In this document: one piece after another, positions 35,657 to 43,661 of the stretch
Layout: each line of letters opens with the position of its first letter
Position numbering within the stretch: position 1 is the stretch's first letter
DNA from: Actinopolymorpha singaporensis
GTDB taxonomy: Bacteria; Actinomycetota; Actinomycetes; Propionibacteriales; Actinopolymorphaceae
Assembly: GCF_900104745.1 (NCBI RefSeq)
Contig: NZ_LT629732.1
Coordinates: 3,025,981-3,089,980 of the forward strand
Direction of reading: 5' to 3'
DNA: 64,000 nucleotides
Notes under the pieces: generated by a model
What the model was told of the DNA's origin: nothing
What the model saw: the letters and a program-made list of their open reading frames with translations, nothing else
The model's database searches: none
Program-made: the position numbers and the translations under genes

Positions 35657-36700
35657 ATGACGACATCGGTGGTTCCGGGACGTACGCCGAAGCTGATGGT
35701 GGCCCGCAAGGTCGCGGCGTACTTCGCCGCGCTGACGATGCTGCCGTACTTCCTGCTCAAGGTCTTCTGGGTGGGCGATGGGTTGCACGGCGGCGGGCTG
35801 CACACGGGCGTGTGGAAGACCCTGGACTGGGTGGCGGTCAACGCTGTGACCGTCGCCATGTCCGGGAGCGCGATCATGCTCGGCCTCGCGCTCGGACAGC
35901 GGTGGGGGCTACGGCTCCCTGCGTGGTCGCTGCTGCTTCCCGCGTGGGTGGGGATGGGGTTCCTCTGCTCGATGCTCCCGCTCATCCCGGTCTTCGCCGT
36001 CCTCCCGGACGCCGGGGCCGACCCGGGTGGGCCGAAGCTGCCGATGGCGACGTGGGAGGTCGGGATGATCTCGGTGTCCTTCGCCGGGTTCGGGCTCGGG
36101 CTGGCCGTCGCGGTGCCGCTCTACGTGCGTGAACGCTGGCCGGCGTTGTTCGCGCGGCGGTACGCCGGGCAGGCCGGCCGGTCCGCGGACACCGCCCGTG
36201 CCGGTGGACCCGACCACGCCCGGCACCTGCGACTGTCGCTGGCGAGGGCGGCGACGGCGGTCTGTGCGCTGCTCGCCGTAGCCCAGGCGTACTGGGCGTT
36301 CGGTGGAACGCTCGGACTCGACCCGCACGCGCTCGCCGGGCGTGACCTGCGCTGGCACCTGCTCACCGGCAGCAGCGGCTGCTGGGCGCTGGTCGCCGCC
36401 TGGGGCGCGAGGAGTCTCGGGCGTCACCGCGGTGGGCCGCCCTCCCGGGTCGCGCTGCTGCTCACCTGGGTGGCCTCGGGTGCGTTGTTCGCGTGGAGTT
36501 CGTGGCGGGCGGCGTTCGTGTTCGCGGTGCCGTCGGCGTACTCCGCGCCCGAGTATCCCGCCGTACAGGCGCTCGGGAACCACCTGGGAGCGCTCGCCGG
36601 GCTGACGATCCTGATCCTCCTGCTGCTCCGCGTCATCGAACCTGTACGCGCCGCCGGGCACGGATCCGGCGGCTCCGCCGAGGTCCCCGATCCCGCGTAG
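35657..36700 (+). CDS. multi-pass membrane protein of unknown function
   Basis: A 347-residue protein with about eight hydrophobic segments, among them VAAYFAALTMLPYFLLKVFW, LDWVAVNAVTVAMSGSAIML, SLLLPAWVGMGFLCSMLPLI and a C-terminal LAGLTILILLLLRVIEPV. A 30-residue polar loop lies between helices 4 and 5. I recognise no family. It sits where folD would be expected next to purH, but shows no relation to it. A leaderless start is likely. Confidence 0.75.
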   Translation: MTTSVVPGRTPKLMVARKVAAYFAALTMLPYFLLKVFWVGDGLHGGGLHTGVWKTLDWVAVNAVTVAMSGSAIMLGLALGQRWGLRLPAWSLLLPAWVGMGFLCSMLPLIPVFAVLPDAGADPGGPKLPMATWEVGMISVSFAGFGLGLAVAVPLYVRERWPALFARRYAGQAGRSADTARAGGPDHARHLRLSLARAATAVCALLAVAQAYWAFGGTLGLDPHALAGRDLRWHLLTGSSGCWALVAAWGARSLGRHRGGPPSRVALLLTWVASGALFAWSSWRAAFVFAVPSAYSAPEYPAVQALGNHLGALAGLTILILLLLRVIEPVRAAGHGSGGSAEVPDPA

Positions 36701-36822
36701 TCGGACCCGGCTCGCACGGCCCAGGTCGCCGGCACAGTTCGCACAGTTCACCCATCCCGGGCATCCGGCGCATCACCGCCGCGGCGTTGCCCCGGCGCGG
36801 CGAGGTCGGCAGAGTGGGGAAC

Positions 36823-37443
36823 GTGACGACACTGCTGCTGGTTCATGGCGGCCTCTGGGACGACATGAACGCCGAGCGGTTCTGGCACGAGCCCGGGATC
36901 GTCGCCGGCCTGGAGGAGCGGGGCTTCACCCTGCTCGCGCCGGACCGCCTGCCGCGGGCCCGCTCCTGGCTGGCCGAGGTCGAGCACCTGGTGCCGCTGC
37001 TGCCGCCGGGTCCGGTCTGCGTGGTGGCCGGGTCGAACGGCTGCTCGGTGGCCGTCCGGTTGGCGCTGACCTGTCCGGACCGCGTGGACCGGCTGGTGCT
37101 CGCCTGGCCCGCGACGGTCGGTGAGCCGGTGGTGGACGTACGCACCCGCCGGGAGCTGACCGAACTCGGCGCGTCGCCGCGGATCGCCAAGGACCTTCTC
37201 TCCGGCGAGGTCCTGCGCGGGGTCACCGAGGGTGAGCTCACCGGGATGAAGCTCCCGGTCGGAGTGCTCCCGTCCACGCCGGAGAACCCCGTCCACCGAC
37301 GCCGTACGTCCGTGGCGTTGTGCTCCCTCCTGCCGCACCCGTCGGAGCTGCCCGGTACGCCGGAGCCGGTACGCCGGGACTTCCGGCCGTACCTCGGCTC
37401 GTTCCTCACCAGCGTCACGTCCTTCGTCTCCGAGGTGCCCTGA
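36823..37443 (+). CDS. alpha/beta hydrolase-fold protein
   Basis: A 206-residue protein with the start of an alpha/beta hydrolase: TLLLVHGGLWDDM (oxyanion-loop HG motif) and CVVAGSNGCSVAVRLAL. At the nucleophile elbow the usual GxSxG reads GSNGC, with Ser one place earlier than normal, so the catalytic residue is uncertain. A typical later Asp and the final His are not obvious and the protein is short, so it may be a lid-less or degenerate member. GTG 36823 is preferred to GTG 36814. Its stop is in the first unit of a 13-bp tandem repeat. Confidence 0.7.
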   Translation: MTTLLLVHGGLWDDMNAERFWHEPGIVAGLEERGFTLLAPDRLPRARSWLAEVEHLVPLLPPGPVCVVAGSNGCSVAVRLALTCPDRVDRLVLAWPATVGEPVVDVRTRRELTELGASPRIAKDLLSGEVLRGVTEGELTGMKLPVGVLPSTPENPVHRRRTSVALCSLLPHPSELPGTPEPVRRDFRPYLGSFLTSVTSFVSEVP

Positions 37444-37472
37444 GAAGGTGCCCTGAGAAGGTGCCCTGAGAA
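37434..37472. repeat. tandem repeat, three 13-bp units across a stop codon
   Basis: GGTGCCCTGAGAA occurs three times in succession at 37434, 37447 and 37460. The hydrolase stop TGA (37441-37443) lies in the first unit. Each unit carries CCCTGA, but the 13-bp period moves it through the three frames. Confidence 0.92.
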
Positions 37473-37574
37473 GGCCCCTGGGGCCCATGCGGGCGGTTGC
37501 GGGCCGCCGCCGCACCCGGGGCGGGTAGCCTGCCGTTCTGCGAGGAATCCCACCGGAGTCCCAGGAGGGCGGTC

Positions 37575-37982
37575 ATGGTCGACCAGCCAGGCGAGGATGC
37601 GGCCCGGCCGGCAGCCCAGGTGCCCCCGGTCCCGGCTCGCGGGGGAACGCCCGCCGACAGGCAGGCGTTCTGGAAACGTTGGGGTCGTCCACGGGGCCGC
37701 CCACTTCCGCCGATTCGTCCCTGGCCGCGCCGGCAGTGGCCGCTGCTCGTGGTCCTCGCCGGAGTGGTCGCCTCCCTGGTGGTCGTGGTGGTGGTCGATT
37801 TCCGGCCCGGTACGGCACTGTTCGCCTGCTCGGTCCTGTTGGCGGCGGTGTTCCGGTTGGTGCTGACCACCAGGCGGGCCGGCCTGCTGGTGCTGCGGAG
37901 CCGGATGACCGACGTGGTGACGCTCGCGATCATGGGAGGTGCGGCTTTGGTGCTGGCGCTGGCCGTGCCGGACATCCGATGA
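37575..37982 (+). CDS. DUF3017 membrane protein
   Basis: A 135-residue protein. The first 55 residues are Pro/Arg-rich and cytoplasmic; then come three helices (LLVVLAGVVASLVVVVVV, LFACSVLLAAVFRLVL, VVTLAIMGGAALVLALAV). The motif FRLVLTTRRAGLLVLRSRMTDV marks the DUF3017 family, which in actinobacteria lies between folD and mdh. AGGAGG 7 nt before ATG 37575 fixes the start. The function is unknown. Confidence 0.85.
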   Translation: MVDQPGEDAARPAAQVPPVPARGGTPADRQAFWKRWGRPRGRPLPPIRPWPRRQWPLLVVLAGVVASLVVVVVVDFRPGTALFACSVLLAAVFRLVLTTRRAGLLVLRSRMTDVVTLAIMGGAALVLALAVPDIR

Positions 37983-38045
37983 CTTCCGAACGACGTCCGA
38001 GCAACTCCCGAATGACCCCGACGGCCGCTGGGACGGCTGCTCGGT

Positions 38046-38051
38046 TAGGCT
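38046..38051 (+). promoter_or_regulatory. probable -10 element of mdh (TAGGCT)
   Basis: TAGGCT stands 90 nt before the mdh ATG, predicting a leader of about 80 nt with AGGAGG near its end. No convincing -35 box is seen. Confidence 0.35.
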
Positions 38052-38141
38052 TCGAGAAGTATCTCGACGCCAAGACAACTCCCGAGAACGCTGAGTCCGA
38101 GCGCCGCACATCCGGGCGGCATTTCCAGGAGGCGAGCACAC

Positions 38142-39110
38142 ATGGCGCGTAACGGCAAGGTCGCTGTCGTCGGTGCGGGTTTCTACGGGTCGACGACCGC
38201 GCAGCGACTCGCCGAGTACGACATCTTCGACGAGGTCGTCCTCACCGACATCCTCGAAGGCCGGCCCGAGGGGCTGGCGCTCGACATCAACCAGTCCCGC
38301 CCGGTCGAGGGCTTCGAGACCAAGGTGACCGGCCAGACGACGGGCCGCAACGGCGAGGGCTACGAGGCGATCGCCGGCTCCGACATCGTGATCATCACCG
38401 CCGGGCTGCCGCGCAAGCCCGGCATGAGCCGGATGGACCTGATCGAGACCAACGCCAAGATCGTCCGGCAGGTCGCCGAGAACGTCTCCAAGCACGCGCC
38501 CAACGCGGTGGTCATCGTGGTGTCCAACCCGCTGGACGAGATGACCGCGCTGGCCCAGCTGGCCACGCAGTTCCCACGCAACCGCGTGCTCGGCCAGGCC
38601 GGCATGCTCGACACGGCGCGGTTCACCAACAGCGTGGCGGAGAAGCTCGGCGTCCCCGTGGGCGCTGTCACCACGCTGACCCTCGGCTCGCACGGCGACA
38701 CCATGGTGCCGGTCCCGAGCAAGTGCACCGTCGAGGTCGACGGCTCCACCAGGCCGCTGACCGAGTTGCTGTCCGCCGAGGACATCGAGGCGCTCGTGGA
38801 GCGCACCCGCAACGGCGGGGCGGAGGTCGTCGCCCTGCTCAAGACCGGCTCGGCGTACTTCGCGCCCTCGGCCGCGGCGGCCCGGATGGCCAAGGCGATC
38901 GCGGAGGACTCCGGCGCTGTCATGCCCGTGTGCGCATGGGTCGACGGTGAGTACGGCATCGACGGTGTCTACCTCGGCGTCCTCGCCGAGCTCGGCCGGA
39001 CCGGCGTACGCAAGGTCGTCGAGACCGACCTCACCGACAGCGAGCTGGCCGCGCTGAAGGAGGCGGCGGAAGCCGTCCGCAGCAAGCAGTCCGACGTCCA
39101 GAACCTCTAA
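38142..39110 (+). CDS. mdh: malate dehydrogenase (LDH-like type)
   Basis: A 322-residue NAD-dependent dehydrogenase of the citric acid cycle. The nucleotide motif VAVVGAGFYGSTTAQRLA opens the protein, the adenine-ribose site is VVLTDILEG, and substrate-binding arginines lie in LPRKPGMSRMDL. NPLDEMTALA, LDTARF and the catalytic histidine in LGSHGDTMVP complete the active site. The two arginines around PRKPGMSR favour malate over lactate. AGGAGG lies 9 nt upstream of the ATG. Confidence 0.96.
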   Translation: MARNGKVAVVGAGFYGSTTAQRLAEYDIFDEVVLTDILEGRPEGLALDINQSRPVEGFETKVTGQTTGRNGEGYEAIAGSDIVIITAGLPRKPGMSRMDLIETNAKIVRQVAENVSKHAPNAVVIVVSNPLDEMTALAQLATQFPRNRVLGQAGMLDTARFTNSVAEKLGVPVGAVTTLTLGSHGDTMVPVPSKCTVEVDGSTRPLTELLSAEDIEALVERTRNGGAEVVALLKTGSAYFAPSAAAARMAKAIAEDSGAVMPVCAWVDGEYGIDGVYLGVLAELGRTGVRKVVETDLTDSELAALKEAAEAVRSKQSDVQNL

Positions 39111-39179
39111 CCCCACCCTCGACGTGGATGGCCGGCGGGGTTGCCCCCACCCCGATCCACGCCTGCCGGAGGAGCCCCC

Positions 39180-40400
39180 TTGTCAAAGATCAGCGTGAAG
39201 AACCCGATCGTCGAGCTTGACGGCGACGAGATGACCCGGGTCATCTGGAAGGACATCAAGGAGCAGCTGCTGCTGCCCTATGTCGACCTCCAGCTCGACT
39301 ACTACGACCTCGGCATCGAGCACCGCGACGCCACCGACGACCAGGTGACGATCGACGCCGCGAACGCGATCAAGCAGCACGGCGTGGGCGTGAAGTGCGC
39401 CACCATCACCCCGGACGAGGCGCGGGTCGAGGAGTTCGGGCTGAAGAAGATGTGGCGTTCGCCGAACGGCACGATCCGCAACATCCTCGGTGGCGTGGTC
39501 TTCCGCGAGCCGATCATCATCGACAACGTTCCCCGTCTGGTGCCGGGCTGGACCAAGCCGATCATCATCGGCCGGCACGCCCACGGCGACCAGTACAAGG
39601 CCACCGACTTCGTGGTGCCGGGCCCGGGCAAGCTCACCGTGACCTACACCCCGACCGACGGCAGCCAGCCGATGGAGTTCGAGGTCGCGGAGTACCCCGG
39701 CGGCGGCGTCGCGATGGCGATGTACAACTTCGACGACTCCATCCGCGACTTCGCCCGGGCCTCGCTGAACTACGGCCTGCAGCGCGGCTACCCGGTCTAC
39801 CTCTCCACGAAGAACACCATCCTCAAGGCCTACGACGGCCGCTTCAAGGACCTGTTCGCCGAGGTCTTCGAGACCGAGTTCAAGGGCAAGTTCGAAGAGG
39901 CCGGCATCACCTACGAGCACCGGCTCATCGACGACATGGTGGCGCAGGCCCTGAAGTGGGAGGGCGGCTTCGTCTGGGCGGCCAAGAACTACGACGGGGA
40001 CGTGCAGTCCGACACCGTCGCTCAGGGCTTCGGTTCGCTCGGCCTGATGACCAGCGTGCTGATGACCCCGGACGGCCGCACGGTCGAGGCGGAGGCGGCA
40101 CACGGCACCGTGACGCGGCACTTCCGGCAGTGGCAGAAGGGCCAGAAGACGTCGACGAACCCGATCGCGTCGATCTTCGCCTGGACGCGGGGTCTGGCAC
40201 ACCGCGGCAAGCTGGACGGCACGCCGGAGGTGACGGCGTTCGCGCAGACGCTGGAGCAGGCCTGCGTGGAGACCGTCGAGGCCGGCAAGATGACCAAGGA
40301 CCTCGCGCTGCTGGTCGGTGGCGACACCGAGTGGCTGAGCACCGACGACTTCCTGGCCGCCCTTGCCGAGACGCTGAAGGCGAAGGTGGCCAAGCAGTAG
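39180..40400 (+). CDS. icd: NADP-dependent isocitrate dehydrogenase (homodimeric, eukaryote-like type)
   Basis: A 406-residue enzyme that makes 2-oxoglutarate and NADPH. The N-terminus [17 protein letters not shown], the substrate loop [36 protein letters not shown] and the NADP site [18 protein letters not shown] mark the homodimeric type. TTG 39180 is the start: GGAGGAG ends 5 nt before it, while another TTG at 39141 in the same frame has no such site. It follows mdh by 69 nt, and both can be read from one transcript. Confidence 0.96.
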   Translation: MSKISVKNPIVELDGDEMTRVIWKDIKEQLLLPYVDLQLDYYDLGIEHRDATDDQVTIDAANAIKQHGVGVKCATITPDEARVEEFGLKKMWRSPNGTIRNILGGVVFREPIIIDNVPRLVPGWTKPIIIGRHAHGDQYKATDFVVPGPGKLTVTYTPTDGSQPMEFEVAEYPGGGVAMAMYNFDDSIRDFARASLNYGLQRGYPVYLSTKNTILKAYDGRFKDLFAEVFETEFKGKFEEAGITYEHRLIDDMVAQALKWEGGFVWAAKNYDGDVQSDTVAQGFGSLGLMTSVLMTPDGRTVEAEAAHGTVTRHFRQWQKGQKTSTNPIASIFAWTRGLAHRGKLDGTPEVTAFAQTLEQACVETVEAGKMTKDLALLVGGDTEWLSTDDFLAALAETLKAKVAKQ

Positions 40401-40432
40401 GGCTCACCTTCGGCAGGTCCGTACGCACGTTC

Positions 40433-40473
40433 GTCGCCCACCCGGGCCGGCTCCGGCCGGCCGGGTGGGCGAC
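40433..40473 (+). terminator. strong hairpin terminator after icd
   Basis: GTCGCCCACCCGG (40433-40445) pairs perfectly with CCGGGTGGGCGAC (40461-40473), and the inner part GCCGG/CCGGC can extend the stem. It begins 33 nt past the icd stop. No T-run follows. Confidence 0.7.
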
Positions 40474-40583
40474 GTCGTCCCGGCAGCCGTCGCCCCGGTC
40501 GGCGTCGGCCCGGTCGGTCTGGCGTCGGTGATCCGAGGCTTCCGGCCGCGTTTCGTGATCGGCTCGCGCGGAAGGATGAATTC

Positions 40584-40931
40584 GTGGCTACCAGACTCAA
40601 CAAGAGCGCGTTCGAGCACGCCAAGCGACTGGTCGGAGACGGCAAGTACACCGCCGACGATCGGGACGCCTGGAGCGAGCACCAGCCGTCGGCGGCGGAC
40701 GAGAACGCCTACCTCGACAAGCACGGCTACGAGGAGTACGGCAAGTGGTACCTCGGCGTCGACGACGAGCAGAACCCGGAAACCAAGTCCCACTACAAGT
40801 TCCCGTACGGCGACTTCAAGAAGGTCCACCGCTGCGGGGTGATCAGCGCGGAGTCCCGGGCCGGCCAGAACGACTACGACGACATCGAGTCCGCCGCCTT
40901 ACAGCTGCGTGAGCTGATCGACAAGCAGTGA
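40584..40931 (+). CDS. small conserved-looking hypothetical protein
   Basis: A 115-residue soluble protein, acidic and rich in aromatic residues (GYEEYGKWYLGVD; SHYKFPYGDFKKVHRCGV), with no signal or membrane segment. I do not recognise the family. GTG 40584 has GGAAGGA 8 nt upstream, and codon use is that of a real gene. It stands alone between icd and the convergent sulfatase gene, 15 bp away. Confidence 0.75.
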   Translation: MATRLNKSAFEHAKRLVGDGKYTADDRDAWSEHQPSAADENAYLDKHGYEEYGKWYLGVDDEQNPETKSHYKFPYGDFKKVHRCGVISAESRAGQNDYDDIESAALQLRELIDKQ

Positions 40932-40946
40932 GCCCGGTGCCGGCCC

Positions 40947-42401
40947 TCACCGGTCGGGCCGGCTGAGCGGCTCCGGCAGCACGGTCATGGGCGGACACCC
41001 GGGCACCAGCAAGCCGTCCTTGACATAGCCCTCCGGTCGTCCGGCGAGCTCGCGGACCAGCGTCTCCCGCCAACGGTGCAGGTCGGTCCCATGTGCCGGG
41101 TCCGGCGCCAGGTTGTGGCATTCGCGGGGATCGTCGACGAGGTCGAACAACTGCTCCGCACCTGTGCCGGACATCCAGACGTACTTCTGCCGGCCGTCGG
41201 TCAGCCACTGCAGCGACTGGCCGAGCAGCGCGTGCTCGCCGTGCAGGTAGGGCCGCCAGTTCGGGACGGGCTCGCCGCGGGCCAGGCCCAGCACGCTGCG
41301 GCCCTCGACCCCCGCGGGGATGTCCAGCCCGGCGCAGTCCAGCAACGTCGGCATGACGTCGCGTAGCTCGACCACCTCCTCCCGGCGTACGCCACGACCG
41401 GTGCCCGACCCCGCCAGCAGGAACGGGATCCGGGCCGAACCCTCGTAGGGGAAGCCCTTTCGGTAGAGGTTGTGGTCGCCGAGCATGTCGCCGTGGTCGG
41501 CGACGAAACACACGTAGGTGTCGTCGCCGAGCTCGAACTCCGTCAGCGCCTCGACGATCCGGTTGAGCTGCAGGTCGATGTGGGCCATGTGGCCGTAGTA
41601 CCCGGCCCGCGCCCGCCGGGCGGCCTCGGGCGGGAAACGCGCCACGAACCCCTCGAGGTTGCGGTCGTCGCGGTGCTCGGCGTACTCCTCCCACCAGTCG
41701 CCCACCGGCGGCTCGGCGTCGACCTGGTGGAGGTACTGCTCGAACGCCCACGCCGGCGGGTCGAACGGCGGGTGCGGCCGGTGGAAGGACAGGTACAGGA
41801 AGAACGGCACGGTGGGGTCGCGGCGGTAGAGCCAGGAGATCGTCTCGGTGGCGATCCAGTTCGTCGGGTGCAGCGACTCCGCCTTGTCCCAGGGGCGGGC
41901 GACGTAGGAGTTGCAGTTGAGGCCGTTGTCGACGTAGTCGCTCACCGCGCTCTGCCCGGCCTGTTCCCGTAGCCAGGGAAGGTAGTCGTCGAAGGTCTCC
42001 ACCGCGCGCGCCCGGCGCCGGCTGTGGTGCAGGTAGCCGTCGTGCAGGCGTACGTCGTCGAAACCCAGCCGGGCCCTGGTCGGCGCGTAGTGCATCTTGC
42101 CGATGGCCTGTGTCTGGTAGCCGTTGCGGCGGAACTCACCCGGCAGGGTGGTTTCCACGTCGAAGGGCACGCCATCCTGGTATCCGACGCGGCGGTGACT
42201 CGTCTGCGACAGCCCGGTCAGCAACGCCATCCGGGCGGGTACGCAGGTGGGCGTGGCGGAGTAGGCCCGCGGAAACCGCGCGCCACGTGCAGCCAGCCGG
42301 TCCAGGTGGGGTGTGTGGACGACCGGATGATCCTCGACGGACAGGCAGTCGCCGCGCCACTGGTCGACACAGACGAGGATGACGTTCGGCCGCTCGCTCA
42401 T
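40947..42401 (-). CDS. type I (Cys-type) sulfatase
   Basis: A 484-residue sulfatase of the alkaline-phosphatase superfamily. The metal site begins at LVCVDQWRGD. The formylglycine signature is TPTCVPARMALLTG, with Cys53 the residue to be oxidised, and the core C-x-P-x-R is intact. DHGDMLGDH and the lysine and histidine in IGKMHY and SFHRPHPPF are further active-site parts. No signal peptide is visible, so it acts in the cytoplasm. A formylglycine-generating enzyme is encoded in the same gene run. The neighbouring Leloir and dehydratase genes point to a sulfated sugar, which is inference. Confidence 0.92.
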   Translation of the reverse strand: MSERPNVILVCVDQWRGDCLSVEDHPVVHTPHLDRLAARGARFPRAYSATPTCVPARMALLTGLSQTSHRRVGYQDGVPFDVETTLPGEFRRNGYQTQAIGKMHYAPTRARLGFDDVRLHDGYLHHSRRRARAVETFDDYLPWLREQAGQSAVSDYVDNGLNCNSYVARPWDKAESLHPTNWIATETISWLYRRDPTVPFFLYLSFHRPHPPFDPPAWAFEQYLHQVDAEPPVGDWWEEYAEHRDDRNLEGFVARFPPEAARRARAGYYGHMAHIDLQLNRIVEALTEFELGDDTYVCFVADHGDMLGDHNLYRKGFPYEGSARIPFLLAGSGTGRGVRREEVVELRDVMPTLLDCAGLDIPAGVEGRSVLGLARGEPVPNWRPYLHGEHALLGQSLQWLTDGRQKYVWMSGTGAEQLFDLVDDPRECHNLAPDPAHGTDLHRWRETLVRELAGRPEGYVKDGLLVPGCPPMTVLPEPLSRPDR

Positions 42402-42413
42402 ATTCCGGTGACC

Positions 42414-43505
42414 CTATCGGCTCGACACTTCACGGTGGGCGTCACGGAGGAACTCCGGCGTGATCTCCACACCCCAGCCGGGGGAAGACGACACCTTGAC
42501 GCCGCCGTTCTCCAACCGGAGTTCGGGTTCGTAGACGCCACGCGTCCAGGGCGTGTCCTCGATGCCCCACTCGTGGAACTGGTGACAAGCCGGCATTGAC
42601 GCGGCGAGATGAAGGGTGAACACCTGCAACATCGAGGTGTTCGAGCAGTGCGGCGTACACGGAATCCCCGCGTCCTCGGCCATCCGCGCCACCCGGCGAG
42701 CCCGGGCGACGCCGCCGATGTAGCCGATGTCGGGCTGCACGATGTCCACCGCATGCGACTCGATCATCCGCCGGAACTGCACCAGTGAGTTGTCCTGCTC
42801 ACCGCCGGCCACCGGGATGTCGAGTGCCGCCGCGACCTGTGCGGTGTTCTCCAGCAGGGGATACGGGCAGGGCTCCTCGAAGTGGCCGTAGCCGTTGTCC
42901 TCCAGGATCCGGCCCACCCGGATCGCGCGGGACACCGAGAACCCGCTGTTGGCGTCGGCGTGGATGGTGAAGTCGTCGCCCATGGCAGCACGGATGTGAG
43001 GGATCAGCGCCTCGGTGCGGCCGGGCGAGGCGTCCCGGTCCGCGCCCATCACGTCGCCGATCCGGACCTTGGCGGCGGCGAAGCCGTACTCCTCGCGCAG
43101 CCCGGCCAGCCGCTCGGCCTCCGCCTCCGGGGTGATCGACCGGCTCATGCTGGACGCGTACATGGGTACGAAGTCGCGCACCTCGCCGCCGAGCAGCTTG
43201 TACACCGGCTGCCCGGTCACCTTGCCGAGCAGGTCCCACAGCGCGGTGTCGATGCCGCAGAGTGCGCGGTAGAGGAAGGTGGAGGGGAACTTGTACTCCT
43301 TGCGCAGGCAGCGCTCCACCAGCGCCTCGAGATCCCACGGGTCCTGACCGAGGAAGTGCGGCGCTGCCATCTGGTGCAGGAGGCGTACCGACAGACCCGG
43401 GCGGAACGGCGACGTCTGCCCGATGCCCTCCGCCCCGTCGTCGGTACGGATGCGCACGATCGCGATCTGGTCGGCCAGGAACGTCTCGATGGTCTCGATC
43501 CTCAT
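42414..43505 (-). CDS. enolase-superfamily acid-sugar dehydratase (mandelate racemase subgroup)
   Basis: A 363-residue enzyme. Metal ligands are Asp184 (HADAN), Glu210 (FEEP) and Glu236 (GGEQ). The acid/base residues are K146-x-R148 on one face and a His286/Asp259 pair on the other. The 27-residue spacing equals that of the mandelate racemase His297/Asp270 dyad. The subgroup mostly dehydrates aldonic or aldaric acids such as galactonate or fuconate. The exact substrate cannot be read from the sequence, but galactose genes upstream favour a galactose-derived acid. The sulfatase starts 12 nt after it, so the two are cotranscribed. Confidence 0.9.
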   Translation of the reverse strand: MRIETIETFLADQIAIVRIRTDDGAEGIGQTSPFRPGLSVRLLHQMAAPHFLGQDPWDLEALVERCLRKEYKFPSTFLYRALCGIDTALWDLLGKVTGQPVYKLLGGEVRDFVPMYASSMSRSITPEAEAERLAGLREEYGFAAAKVRIGDVMGADRDASPGRTEALIPHIRAAMGDDFTIHADANSGFSVSRAIRVGRILEDNGYGHFEEPCPYPLLENTAQVAAALDIPVAGGEQDNSLVQFRRMIESHAVDIVQPDIGYIGGVARARRVARMAEDAGIPCTPHCSNTSMLQVFTLHLAASMPACHQFHEWGIEDTPWTRGVYEPELRLENGGVKVSSSPGWGVEITPEFLRDAHREVSSR

Positions 43506-43600
43506 CGGTCCATTCGAGCCGACGAGGGTGGCCGCGCGGAAGGCACCCGTCCCGGTCCGGACGGCCGACCGCGGCGTGGCGGTGCGCCGACCCGTCCGCG

Positions 43601-43638
43601 TCGATTCTTTCCGCGGAGTTCTTCCGCGGAGGAATCGA
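43601..43638. repeat. long inverted repeat between phosphodiesterase and dehydratase genes
   Basis: The arm 43601-43617 (TCGATTCTTTCCGCGGA) pairs with 43623-43638 with one extra base, around the loop GTTCT. The palindrome CCGCGG occurs twice within it. On the minus strand it is 24 nt past the phosphodiesterase stop and about 95 nt before the dehydratase start. It may act as a terminator/processing hairpin dividing the operon or as an operator for the last two genes. Confidence 0.65.
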
Positions 43639-43661
43639 TGACCTGACGTCGCGCCGCGTAC

